Part shown: positions 15,658 through 23,659 of the stretch, one piece after another
Position numbering within the stretch: position 1 is the first letter of the stretch
Layout of the letters: every line of letters begins with the position of its first letter
Origin: FEN-727 sp036508635
GTDB lineage: Bacteria; Actinomycetota; Geothermincolia; Fen-727; Anoxymicrobiaceae
Direction of reading: 5' to 3'
DNA length: 30,570 nt
Assembly: GCA_036508635.1 (NCBI GenBank)
Contig: DATCGY010000004.1
Span: 1 to 30,570, forward strand
Notes under the pieces: model-generated
The model's database searches: none
The model's input: only the letters and a program-made list of their open reading frames with translations
What the model was told of the DNA's origin: nothing
Position numbers and translations under genes: made by a program

Positions 15658-16797
15658 CTATCTCTCGAGTATCACGCATGCGGCGGACTGCATGGCAAAG
15701 CCTCCGCCGGAGTGCGCTAGCGCTGTCCTTGCTCCATCGATCTGTACGTCGCCGCCGCGATTGCTCACCTGCGCGGCCGACTCAGCCAGCCTGACGAGGC
15801 CGGTGGCGACAAGCGGGTTGGCGCAAAGCGCTCCTCCAGAAGGGTTGACCGGGGTCTGCCCATCGAGGGCGGTCACACCCGCATCGAACAATAGCGCGCC
15901 GTCACCTTCCGCGCAAAGATCGAGCGCTTCGTACAGCATAAGCTCCTGGTACGCGTAGAACTCGCTCACTTCGATGACGTCGAGTTCGCTGTGAGGGTCG
16001 GTTATCGAGGCCATCTCGTATGCCCTCCGCGCCGCCAGCTTCGCCGACACCGCCTTATGGAGCTCTCTCGACCCGAGGCTGTATGCGTCCTGGCTGTGAC
16101 CGACACCCCTTATCCATGCGGGATGGACCCCGAGCGATCGAGACATCGGGCCGTCCGCCAGCACGACCGCACATGCCCCGTCGGTCACGGGACATGCCTC
16201 GAGTCTCCTTATCGGAGAGACCAGTTCAGGCGAAGCGAGGACCTCCTCGAGCGTTACCTCGCTTCGCAGTTGCGCGTAGGGGTTCGCGGTCCCGGAGGCG
16301 CGGTTCTTGACCACGACCCGGGCGGGCGCGCTGGTGTCTATCCCGTAGTGATGGAGGTATGCGTTCTCCTGCAGGGCGCCCGCCGCGACGGCATCGATGC
16401 CAAGGGGACGGACGTAGAACGGCTCGGCGCCCGCACGGGTCTGCCGCCGGATGGAGCTCTCCGAGCTCTTTCCATAAGCCACGACGAGCGCGGAGCTGAA
16501 CATCCCTGAAGCAATCTTCATGAAAGCGTATATGGCAGCCTCCAGGCCATCGCCGGCGACCTTGGACTCGACCTTGGAGTGCGCTCCCATCGCATCGAGG
16601 TTCAGCGCGTTGGAGAGTCCCCTGCCGTCGAGAAAATCGCTGCCGGCATCTATGACCGTTTCTATATCGCGGATGGTCATACTGCACGACTGGAGAGCGG
16701 CGTTCACGAGGTCGTAAAGCATCTTCTGGCATGTCTGCCCGGCCTTGGATCTCTCGTGCCTGGTCTGTGCCCATCCGACTACGGCTACTTCCTCCAT
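15658..16797 (-). CDS. Thiolase-fold protein lacking catalytic Cys/His, copy B
   Basis: A 379-residue paralogue of the next gene with the same overall pattern (ANPYAQLRSEVTLEEVL, ACPVTDGACAVV, NPSGGALCANPLVATG). The nucleophile region reads K-V-A-G-D-G (79-84) with no Cys, Asn327 replaces the His of G-H-P, and the C-terminal motif is A-H-S-G-G-G. Copy B is therefore even less thiolase-like than copy A. The ATG overlaps the TGA of the phosphoesterase gene by one base (TGATG). The gap to copy A is 22 bases. It could be a second aldolase of other specificity or a non-catalytic subunit. Confidence 0.85.
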   Translation of the reverse strand: MEEVAVVGWAQTRHERSKAGQTCQKMLYDLVNAALQSCSMTIRDIETVIDAGSDFLDGRGLSNALNLDAMGAHSKVESKVAGDGLEAAIYAFMKIASGMFSSALVVAYGKSSESSIRRQTRAGAEPFYVRPLGIDAVAAGALQENAYLHHYGIDTSAPARVVVKNRASGTANPYAQLRSEVTLEEVLASPELVSPIRRLEACPVTDGACAVVLADGPMSRSLGVHPAWIRGVGHSQDAYSLGSRELHKAVSAKLAARRAYEMASITDPHSELDVIEVSEFYAYQELMLYEALDLCAEGDGALLFDAGVTALDGQTPVNPSGGALCANPLVATGLVRLAESAAQVSNRGGDVQIDGARTALAHSGGGFAMQSAACVILER

Positions 16798-17303
16798 CAA
16801 GAGTCGCCTTCCCTGGCAAGTCCGCACAGGTTGACGATGCGGGGACTTATCTTGTCAGTGATATCCAGCATCCCGAGCGTGTTAACTGAAGCAAACACTT
16901 TGTCGGTCGAACTGCCCGGGTTGAAAAATAGCATACCGTCTTTCTCTTTTATCAGTGGCTCGTGCGTATGCCCGAACACGATCGCGTCCAGCTCCTCTCC
17001 CTCGAACACCCGCCTCACTTTCCGGATCATTCCAAGCGGCGGGCCGTATCCGTGTGTCAGTCCGATCCTGAATCCCTGCGCGTCGACCACGCGCCTCTCC
17101 GGAAATTTTCGCACCACGTCTCCGTAGTCCATGTTGCCGCGCACCGCCACGGTGGGAGCAATCGTGGAAAGCTGCTCGATCACGGACATCTCGAGGATAT
17201 CGCCGGCATGCATGATCATGTCGACTCCCCGCAGCGCGCCCATTATGGATTCTGGTACAGGCTTCCCGGCGAGATGCGTATCCGAGAGGACTCCTATCAA
17301 CAA
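16797..17303 (-). CDS. YfcE/MJ0936-type metallophosphoesterase
   Basis: A 168-residue single-domain calcineurin-like phosphodiesterase. All metal-binding motifs are present: S-D-T-H (8-11), H-A-G-D near 32-35, G-N-M-D, T-H-G-Y and G-H-T-H. The family hydrolyses small phosphodiesters or cyclic nucleotides; the natural substrate is unknown. Two consecutive TTG codons can serve as the start, with GGGTGA about seven bases upstream. It starts six bases after the sensor kinase gene and overlaps the thiolase gene, so it belongs to that operon. Its presence with acyl-CoA genes has no obvious metabolic explanation. Confidence 0.9.
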   Translation of the reverse strand: MLIGVLSDTHLAGKPVPESIMGALRGVDMIMHAGDILEMSVIEQLSTIAPTVAVRGNMDYGDVVRKFPERRVVDAQGFRIGLTHGYGPPLGMIRKVRRVFEGEELDAIVFGHTHEPLIKEKDGMLFFNPGSSTDKVFASVNTLGMLDITDKISPRIVNLCGLAREGDS

Positions 17304-17309
17304 CCCGCG

Positions 17310-19256
17310 TCACCCACCTTCCACTCCCGCCGTGTGCTCGTTCCCGGCTAAACCCCGTGAAGTCGGGAACTCGAGGAAGAACAAGGCGCCCGTGTCGGAA
17401 TCCGCCAGGCCGACGGTCCCTCCGAGCCTCTCCATTACCCTCTTCACTATGGCAAGCCCCATCCCGGAATGGCCTTCGACCGAGGTATAGAACGGGTTGA
17501 AGATCGCTTCGCGTATGTCAGTGGGCACGCCCGGCCCGGTATCCTTTATGTTTACCCGAACGAACCCGCCGCCGGCGCTGCCGCCGACCTCCACGCGCCT
17601 GCCCCCCGAGGCGGATGCGATACAGGAGTTGATGAGCACCTGCTCGAGAGCGGAGCGGACCATGCGCTCATATCCGAACGCGGGGGGCAGGCCTGCAAGG
17701 TTGACGGCAGCGACTACGCCCCTTGCTTCAGGCCTGCGAAGCACATCGTCGACCACTTCCGCGACTATTGAGGAGAGGTCGCACTCCGTGGGCTCGTCCC
17801 ACTCTCGCGACGTGACGCAGTTGAGATAATGTTCGACGTCTTCCAGCAATCCCATCAGGGCGTGGGACCCCACCTCGAGCACCCTCACGACCTCGTCCCT
17901 GCTGCGAGACCAGACGTCGAGGTCCATAGCTCGAACGTGTTCGATGACCCTGGAGAGCGGGTGCGTATAGAGGCGCTCTATCCTGGAGCCCAGGGAGCGC
18001 AGCAACAGCTGGAAATCGACGCTTTCTCCGGGCGCCGGTTCCGGGGCGAGCTGCTTCTCTTCGATGAACACAGCCGTCGCACCGAGTATCTCGGAACCCT
18101 CGACCAGTGGGCTGACCTTGTAGACAACCGGAAGGAGAGTCCTGTCCTTCCTCAAGACCACCGCCTTGCCTTCAGCAGCCTCTCCGTCACTGATGGCCTC
18201 GATGATGGCCTGTCCGATCTGCCCGAACGGGCTCTGCTCGAGAGGCACACCCGCCTGAAGACGGAGAGTTGTGACGTCGTCGAGGGAGTAGCCCGTCAAG
18301 CGTTGCGCCTCGCGATTGAAGATCGTGACGCGCCCACGGCTGTTGACAGTAAGGACCCCCGCGGACATCTCGTCGACTACGAGACCCGCGGCTTCGCGCT
18401 GGCGTGCGGCGGCATCGAGGCTCCTGCGGGCGATCCTGTAGAGCTCCGCGTTCTTCATCGTGAGGCTCGCGAGTTCGGCGATACCCGAGAGCATGTTCTT
18501 TTCTTCGGCGGTGTAATGGTGCGGCTCCGCGTTCGCCATGACCAGGACGCCCACGAGTCGATCCCCGGCTTCCATCGGAACCGCGACCTGGGAGGCGGGG
18601 GCGGCCGCACCCGCGAAAATGTTGTCCTCCCCTGATCTTGACGAAGGGCCTTCCGAGACCAGAAGCGTTCTTTCGGCCGCCGCGCCACCGACGAGCCCTT
18701 CCCCCAGGGCCACCGCGCGCCCCGACCACGCCCGATCGTCCACGCCCCTGAACTTCGAGGCCTTGAGCACCTCTTCGCTCTTGTCCCAGAGGTAGATCGC
18801 ACCGAACTGAGCGCCGGTCGACCACGAGGCGTACGTAAGCGTATATTCCAGGGCATCTTCGAGCTCCAGCGTCGAACCGATGTCTCGCTCGGCCTGCAGT
18901 AGCATGGTCAGCCGGGTGTTGGACTCGGTCATCTGCTCGACAACGCTCTGTGCGTACCTGACGTTAGCCCGCTCGCGCACCAGGAAGTAGATAACCATAG
19001 CCGCAATCAACGCGATGAGAACTACTCGCAGTATCCAGAAGGCGGTGTCGCCCTCGAACGTGTCACGGAGTCCAGGCAGGGCCATTATCGCGAGCACCGC
19101 GAGTGAGCAGATCACGAAACCGATCATGAGCGTGAGTGCCAGCGGTGTCTTCCCTGGAATATTTTTCTTTCGCCCTGAACCAGCAAGGCCTGAGCCGGAA
19201 TCCGGTTTTGAAGGACTGATAATACCAGTATCCTCGGTTTTCTTTTCGTCGGGCAT
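17310..19256 (-). CDS. Membrane sensor histidine kinase with GAF and PAS domains
   Basis: A 648-residue kinase. Two transmembrane helices (about 38-60 and 72-93) enclose only a dozen residues outside. A GAF domain (about 130-275) and a PAS domain (290-400) follow. The C-terminal HATPase has an N box ALEQVLINSC (537-546), G1 DTGPGVP (572-578), an F box (586-590) and G2 GHSGMGLAIV (595-604). The phospho-acceptor region is unusual: no S-H-E-L-R-T-P-L is present, and the nearest candidate is His432 in Y-T-H-P-L-S. No response regulator gene lies in the window. It is the first gene of the thiolase/DUF35 operon, so it may sense the state that calls for that pathway. SD spacing is poor (GGAG, 11 bases). 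Confidence 0.88.
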   Translation of the reverse strand: MPDEKKTEDTGIISPSKPDSGSGLAGSGRKKNIPGKTPLALTLMIGFVICSLAVLAIMALPGLRDTFEGDTAFWILRVVLIALIAAMVIYFLVRERANVRYAQSVVEQMTESNTRLTMLLQAERDIGSTLELEDALEYTLTYASWSTGAQFGAIYLWDKSEEVLKASKFRGVDDRAWSGRAVALGEGLVGGAAAERTLLVSEGPSSRSGEDNIFAGAAAPASQVAVPMEAGDRLVGVLVMANAEPHHYTAEEKNMLSGIAELASLTMKNAELYRIARRSLDAAARQREAAGLVVDEMSAGVLTVNSRGRVTIFNREAQRLTGYSLDDVTTLRLQAGVPLEQSPFGQIGQAIIEAISDGEAAEGKAVVLRKDRTLLPVVYKVSPLVEGSEILGATAVFIEEKQLAPEPAPGESVDFQLLLRSLGSRIERLYTHPLSRVIEHVRAMDLDVWSRSRDEVVRVLEVGSHALMGLLEDVEHYLNCVTSREWDEPTECDLSSIVAEVVDDVLRRPEARGVVAAVNLAGLPPAFGYERMVRSALEQVLINSCIASASGGRRVEVGGSAGGGFVRVNIKDTGPGVPTDIREAIFNPFYTSVEGHSGMGLAIVKRVMERLGGTVGLADSDTGALFFLEFPTSRGLAGNEHTAGVEGG

Positions 19257-19310
19257 CTGATAACGGCTCCGAGCGAACTCTACGCGCGGATGGACTCTGA
19301 GCGCGAGCTA

Positions 19311-19339
19311 ATTTTTTCAGAATCGTGATGTTTCTTCAA
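19311..19339 (-). promoter_or_regulatory. Possible promoter of the kinase/thiolase operon
   Basis: TTGAAG (19339-19334) and AAAAAT (19316-19311) are 17 bases apart on the minus strand, about 55 bases upstream of the kinase ATG. Each matches consensus at four of six positions. It is the best candidate in the 148-base gap, but only modest. Confidence 0.3.
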
Positions 19340-19404
19340 GAACAATCGACGGGCCGCTGCATATGCTTGATAGCTCTTTTCAAAGAGGCTGGAGTTCGTC
19401 CGAG

Positions 19405-20457
19405 TCAGGGTCCGGCGGGTTCGTAAGTGAAGATGCTTCCGAGGCCTCCCACCGCCCAGGCATGGCCGGAGTCCGGTGCGCTGATGTCGAAGAGCGGCTC
19501 TTTGCCGGAGAATTGCCTGCTCCAGTAACTGCCACCGAAGTAGTAGATCGGTCCGGTCGTACCTATTCCCCCGGTTGCCCAGGCGTGGCTGGCGTCCGGG
19601 GCGGTGACCTTGTGCAGCTCCTCCGCGGTCTCGTACTGTTTCTTCCACGTGCTCCCGTCGAAGTGGAAGATCGATCCGCCGACGTGAGCCGATCCGCCGC
19701 CGCTCGCGGGAGCGGACCCTACCGCCCACGCGTCAGATGGATCCGCCGCGGCGATGCCGAACAGCGCTTCCCCCTCCGCGGGTACGAAGCTCCTCGACCA
19801 GGCCGATCCGTCGAAGAAGTAGACAGCGCTCTTTCCCTGGCGGTCCTCCGCCACTGCCCAGGCGTGGCGAGCGTCAACGGCGGACATATCCTGCACATGT
19901 ATGTCGGCCGAGTACTGCAGGGACCACGAAGCCCCGTTGAAGAAATAGATGTTGGTTCCCGTGTCAGCCTGGTTCGTCGCCGCGGCCCATACTTGCGAGG
20001 GGTCGGCGGCGGCGATGACGCCCATCGACTTGTCGCCGGTCTCGAACTGCTTGTTCCAGGTTTTCCCATCGCTGGCGAAGACGACCCCCTTGCCGTCTCC
20101 TCCACAAGCCCAGATATGCGTCGGATCGGCGGCCGACACGTCCAGTGGCTCAGTTTCCAGCGATTGGACCTGCGTATTCCAGGAGACGCCGTCGAAGAAG
20201 TAGACCGGCCCGCCTCCCACCACCCAGACGTGTGAAGGGTCGGCGGCGGAAACCGAGAGAAGCGATGAATCGCCCTCCACGGTCTGGAAGTCCCACGGCG
20301 AGGACCTTCCGCATGAAGTCACGGTGCATGCGGCGAGCAGCCCTGCCATCAGTAAGAGGGCGACGGCCAGCGTCCTGACCCGTGCGCCGCGGCCTGGCCG
20401 AAGATTGAATATGCAAAAGCCCCGGCGAACAACCGGGGCTCGTGTTCGTCCTGACAC
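19405..20457 (-). CDS. Lipoprotein with seven beta-propeller-like repeats
   Basis: A 350-residue frame whose mature part consists of seven repeats of about 40 residues. Each has a core like SAADPSHVWVVGG followed by YFFDG-x-x-W. This fits a seven-bladed propeller, a scaffold for binding rather than a recognised enzyme. A hydrophobic stretch TLAVALLLMAGLLAAC ends in a lipobox (Leu-Ala-Ala-Cys, Cys44), so a membrane-anchored surface protein is likely. The start is doubtful. The only ATG/GTG/TTG before the signal peptide is the GTG used here, which lies upstream of an intrinsic terminator and gives a 28-residue arginine-rich leader. It begins five bases after the GYD gene. Function unknown. Confidence 0.78.
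   Translation of the reverse strand: MSGRTRAPVVRRGFCIFNLRPGRGARVRTLAVALLLMAGLLAACTVTSCGRSSPWDFQTVEGDSSLLSVSAADPSHVWVVGGGPVYFFDGVSWNTQVQSLETEPLDVSAADPTHIWACGGDGKGVVFASDGKTWNKQFETGDKSMGVIAAADPSQVWAAATNQADTGTNIYFFNGASWSLQYSADIHVQDMSAVDARHAWAVAEDRQGKSAVYFFDGSAWSRSFVPAEGEALFGIAAADPSDAWAVGSAPASGGGSAHVGGSIFHFDGSTWKKQYETAEELHKVTAPDASHAWATGGIGTTGPIYYFGGSYWSRQFSGKEPLFDISAPDSGHAWAVGGLGSIFTYEPAGP
20413..20440 (-). terminator. Intrinsic terminator after the GYD gene, inside the lipoprotein frame
   Basis: On the minus strand AGCCCCGG, loop TTGTTCG and CCGGGGCT form a perfect eight-base-pair stem, followed by TTTGC (a UUUU tract counting the last stem base). It begins 22 bases after the GYD stop codon and lies between the apparent GTG start and the signal peptide codons of the lipoprotein. 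Confidence 0.85.
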
Positions 20458-20462
20458 GTGGC

Positions 20463-20747
20463 CTACTTGAGCCTGGCTATGAACTCGTCGACCGTGATCG
20501 CTGCCAGGGTCTTGATGTGGATAGACCCGCGAGACCCCAGCTCAACCGAGATCCGCGCCAGCGTCTCGACGTCGGGAGCCTCGATGATATTCACGAAATC
20601 GAACTCGCCAAGCACCGCGTACTGGTCGATGACTTTCCCGCCAAGAGCCTCTACGTCCTTGTTGACCTCTTTGATCCGGTCTGGGTTCTTCTTGATGGTC
20701 TTGGCGCCCTCGTCGGTTAAGCTGCTCAACATTATATACCTGGGCAT
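20463..20747 (-). CDS. GYD-domain protein
   Basis: A 94-residue small alpha/beta protein of the GYD family (related to dimeric alpha-beta barrel proteins). It begins MPRYIMLSSLTDEGAKTIKK and contains LGEFDFVNIIEAPD, the family's central region. Biochemical function is unknown. The ATG is chosen because GGGGGA lies six bases upstream; another ATG six codons earlier has no SD. It has its own promoter-like sequence and an intrinsic terminator just downstream, so it may form a single-gene transcript. Confidence 0.88.
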   Translation of the reverse strand: MPRYIMLSSLTDEGAKTIKKNPDRIKEVNKDVEALGGKVIDQYAVLGEFDFVNIIEAPDVETLARISVELGSRGSIHIKTLAAITVDEFIARLK

Positions 20748-20801
20748 ACCGCGTCCCCCTTTCATCGGACCGACCCCAAGCGTGCCGGATCGGTGTTTTT
20801 C

Positions 20802-20830
20802 ATTTTACACGCGTCCGCCTGCCATGCAAA
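20802..20830 (-). promoter_or_regulatory. Putative promoter of the GYD gene
   Basis: TTTGCA (20830-20825) and TAAAAT (20807-20802) are separated by 17 bases on the minus strand. The match is four of six and five of six. The start point would be near 20795, with a leader of about 50 bases. Confidence 0.5.
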
Positions 20831-20915
20831 GGATTACGCCGCCGGCGCGAAGCATCCGTGCTCCGCGCTCCGCGACCTCGTTATAGCTCGCGACATCCAA
20901 AGGAAACAACCGCAT
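20805..20915 (-). pseudogene. Possible 5' relic of a Sua5/YrdC-family gene
   Basis: A 36-codon frame whose translation resembles the first 30 residues of Sua5/YrdC/YciO proteins: MRLFPLD, a helix, then LRAGGVILC. In the family this is followed by a P-T-D-T-V-Y-G-L motif. Here the match stops exactly before that motif, with MAGGRV and a stop codon. No SD precedes the ATG, and the GYD promoter overlaps its end. It could be a remnant left by a deletion, or chance. The similarity is from memory of the family, not from a search. Confidence 0.3.
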
Positions 20916-20966
20916 GCGCTTGAATAAATGAATAGGTCTGGAACGTAATGTCGGGAGGCTTTGTCC

Positions 20967-23498
20967 ATGCGCGCATACGCATATATCGCCGGGCTGGTAC
21001 GCCGGCATCCCCTCTCTATCCTGACCGTCACCCTTGTGCTCACCATAGCGTTCATCCCTGGACTTTTTCTTATCAAAGGCGAGGTCAGCCAGCAGGATAT
21101 GATACCGCCCAAGTTCCCGAGCAAAAAGGCCATCTCGGACCTGAACCGGATCTTTGGCGGAACTTCTTTCGAGAGCATCCTTATCTATGCGCCGAGAGTC
21201 ACGAACAACACGATCACCCAGTTCCTCATCGGGCTCGAAGATTACATAAACCAGGACCCCGAGCTCAAGGACGCCATCGCGAAGCTGCCCGGGCAGGCAG
21301 GCGCGAACGTACCGGAGATCCTGCGAAAGCCAGTGCCCGTGGTCCAGAATTACCTGAGCCCGTTCATCGCCAACATAAAACAGGGGATCGCTCAGAGCGG
21401 GTTCAACATCTCGCTAAGCGATATCACCAACGCCCAGATAAAATCTCAGACCGGTAAGGATTTCCAGCAGACCGTGGAGCAGGAGTACCTCTCGGTACCG
21501 CAGGTGCAGGCCTCCGAGGTCGGCCAGCAGAAGTTCATGAGCCCTGATTACAAGTACACACTCCTGCTCGTCAAGCAGAATCCGAAGTTGACCGACAGCC
21601 AGCAGGTCGCCCTCGCGAACAACCTCGAGAAACTTTTCAAGACGCACATGTCGAGCGTAAAAGACCTCAAGGTCTGGTTCTCCGGGGATGCGACGGTCGC
21701 ACGGGATTTCAACAATCACATCAGGTCCAAGACGGCATACCTGTTCCTGCTCAGCATACTGTTCGTGCTCGTGACCCTGTTCGTGGCTTTCCGAAGGCTC
21801 AGCGATACGGTCATCCCGATAGGTGTCATGATAATCTCGCTGGTCTGGACATTCGGTCTGATGGGTTACGTCGGGGTGCCGTATTCGATAGCGGCGGTCG
21901 CTATAATGCCCGTGTTGCTGGGACATGCCCTGACCTTCGTCGTACCGTTCATCGCCCGTTATTACGAGGAGGAAGAGGCGGTATGCGGAGCCATCGCGGC
22001 TGTGCGCCGGACCCTGATGTCCGTTGGCATGGCCCTCTTTCCGGCAGCTGCCACCAGCGTGGTCGGGTTTCTGGTGTTCCTCTTCAGCGTCATCCCGCCG
22101 CTGCAGAACTTCGGCATCACGGCCGGTATAGGCACCGCGTTCCTGTTCTTCCTGTCTGTCAGCCTGCTTCCCGCACTGCTCCTTCTCAGGGACAGGAAGC
22201 TCGAGGTGGCGGACGAGGCGGAGTGCGAGGCGGAGCAGACTCACTTCGACGGGTTCAGGCGCCGCCAGAAGAGGAGCCTCTACGCGCGCGGAACGGAGCA
22301 TATCCTTCACTGGTCGTTCAACCTTTCGACCGGCTACCCGGTGTGGGTGGTCGTGGTTTCCGTCCTGCTGATCGGGTTGGGTTTCGCCGGGAGCGCGGCG
22401 CTCAAGACCGACGCCGACCTGCGCAAGCTCGTCCCCAGGAACCTTCCATCTATCGCCGCCGACATACAGATAGAGAAGGTGTTCGGGCCGGACCAGACCG
22501 ACTTCATCATGGTCACGGGTGACGTGCTGGAGCCGAAGAAACTGCAGGCCATGCTCGATACCGAGGCGGGGATCGCCGGCGATCCCGCCGGCAGGTATTC
22601 CTACTACGATAAGTCGCAGCACAAAGAGGTCACGGGCGGCTACTACCCGAGAAACGGGATGACGAGCCTCGCCGACGTGGTGGTGAGCGCCAACAACGGC
22701 GTGATGCCGGCGGACAAGGCCGGTGTGGTCGCGGCACTTGATACGGCCTCGGCGAACGGAGGTTACGTCGGTGGAGTGCTTGCGCCCGACAAGAAACACG
22801 CACTCATCTCCCTGAACGGCCAGGCGGCTCAGAACGATACCGCTATCAATAAAAAGATGTCGGTCCTCAACCGCAACAGCAGGAAGTACCTCTTCAAGGA
22901 AGGAGGGCTCAGCTACGAGCTCGGTGGTATCACGCCCATTACGCACGACCTGACCCGCGACATAATCCCGACCGAGACCGTCACCTCGATAGTGTCGCTC
23001 GGGGTCTGCGGGCTGCTGTTGATACTCATCTTCATGTCACTGCCTTACGGGCTGATAACGCTCACCGTCGCGTTCGCGGGCGCGGCGGCCGAGGTGGGAT
23101 TCCTCTGGCTGATGAACTGGCCGCTGGACGTGATAACGTCACTTACGAGCGCGCTCGTGATAGCGATAGGGAGCAACTTCGGCATCCTGTTCACGCACAG
23201 GTTCATGCAATCGATGGCCGATAGCGAGAAGACGCCCCTCGAGGGAGTCCGCGACGCGATAATGAACCTGGGCCGGGCGAACGTGGTCGCCGGCGTCTCC
23301 ACCTGCGCGGGCTTCCTCATAATCATGCTGTCGCAGATCGAGCCCCTTAAGCGCTTCGGCGGTGTGACCGCGTTTGGCATACTGTGGTCGCTTGTCGCAT
23401 CGCTGACGCTGCTGCCGGCGCTTCTCTACATCTGGGCCGGGCACAACCATCAGTACGTGAAGGGCAGGGTGCCTGAATCCGAGCCCGCAGCTTCCTGA
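20967..23498 (+). CDS. MMPL/RND-superfamily membrane transporter
   Basis: An 843-residue integral membrane protein in two repeated halves, typical of MMPL/COG1033 exporters of lipids or hydrophobic compounds. Each half has one helix (about 16-36 and 455-476), a large external domain, then a bundle of about five helices (about 254-395 and 670-830). The domain after the first helix begins with the family's DMIPPKFPSKKAISDLN region. The ATG is chosen because GGGAGG lies eight bases upstream; a TTG two codons earlier would crowd the SD. No partner genes (HlyD, TolC) adjoin. The substrate is unknown. A 510-codon open frame on the opposite strand mirrors its codons and is not a gene. Confidence 0.9.
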   Translation: MRAYAYIAGLVRRHPLSILTVTLVLTIAFIPGLFLIKGEVSQQDMIPPKFPSKKAISDLNRIFGGTSFESILIYAPRVTNNTITQFLIGLEDYINQDPELKDAIAKLPGQAGANVPEILRKPVPVVQNYLSPFIANIKQGIAQSGFNISLSDITNAQIKSQTGKDFQQTVEQEYLSVPQVQASEVGQQKFMSPDYKYTLLLVKQNPKLTDSQQVALANNLEKLFKTHMSSVKDLKVWFSGDATVARDFNNHIRSKTAYLFLLSILFVLVTLFVAFRRLSDTVIPIGVMIISLVWTFGLMGYVGVPYSIAAVAIMPVLLGHALTFVVPFIARYYEEEEAVCGAIAAVRRTLMSVGMALFPAAATSVVGFLVFLFSVIPPLQNFGITAGIGTAFLFFLSVSLLPALLLLRDRKLEVADEAECEAEQTHFDGFRRRQKRSLYARGTEHILHWSFNLSTGYPVWVVVVSVLLIGLGFAGSAALKTDADLRKLVPRNLPSIAADIQIEKVFGPDQTDFIMVTGDVLEPKKLQAMLDTEAGIAGDPAGRYSYYDKSQHKEVTGGYYPRNGMTSLADVVVSANNGVMPADKAGVVAALDTASANGGYVGGVLAPDKKHALISLNGQAAQNDTAINKKMSVLNRNSRKYLFKEGGLSYELGGITPITHDLTRDIIPTETVTSIVSLGVCGLLLILIFMSLPYGLITLTVAFAGAAAEVGFLWLMNWPLDVITSLTSALVIAIGSNFGILFTHRFMQSMADSEKTPLEGVRDAIMNLGRANVVAGVSTCAGFLIIMLSQIEPLKRFGGVTAFGILWSLVASLTLLPALLYIWAGHNHQYVKGRVPESEPAAS

Positions 23499-23617
23499 TC
23501 CGACACGACCCCTCGGCGATTCACACCGTCGATTTCCCCGGATAGCAAGCCTGAGAAGCGGAGCTGCGCGCCGGCGCTTGAGCCTGTATACGTCCAGCTA
23601 TAAGTGAGACGTTGGCC

Positions 23618-23623
23618 TATAAT
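23618..23623 (+). promoter_or_regulatory. Possible -10 element for the zinc-ribbon gene
   Basis: A perfect TATAAT about 37 bases before the chosen ATG, in the 161-base gap after the MMPL gene. No recognisable -35 is found at 16-18 bases, so confidence is low. Confidence 0.3.
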
Positions 23624-23659
23624 GATTCCATACGGCTGTTCCATCCGAGAGGTATGGCG

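Noticed and set aside
20400..20457. Twin-arginine signal (R-R-G-F) in the lipoprotein leader
   Set aside because: The pair lies about 18 residues before the hydrophobic segment and is encoded partly by the terminator stem, so it is probably coincidental.
21414..22946. A 510-codon open frame on the minus strand opposite the MMPL gene
   Set aside because: It mirrors the third-position GC bias of the transporter gene, has no recognisable domain and a highly charged artificial composition; the plus-strand protein has clear family features.
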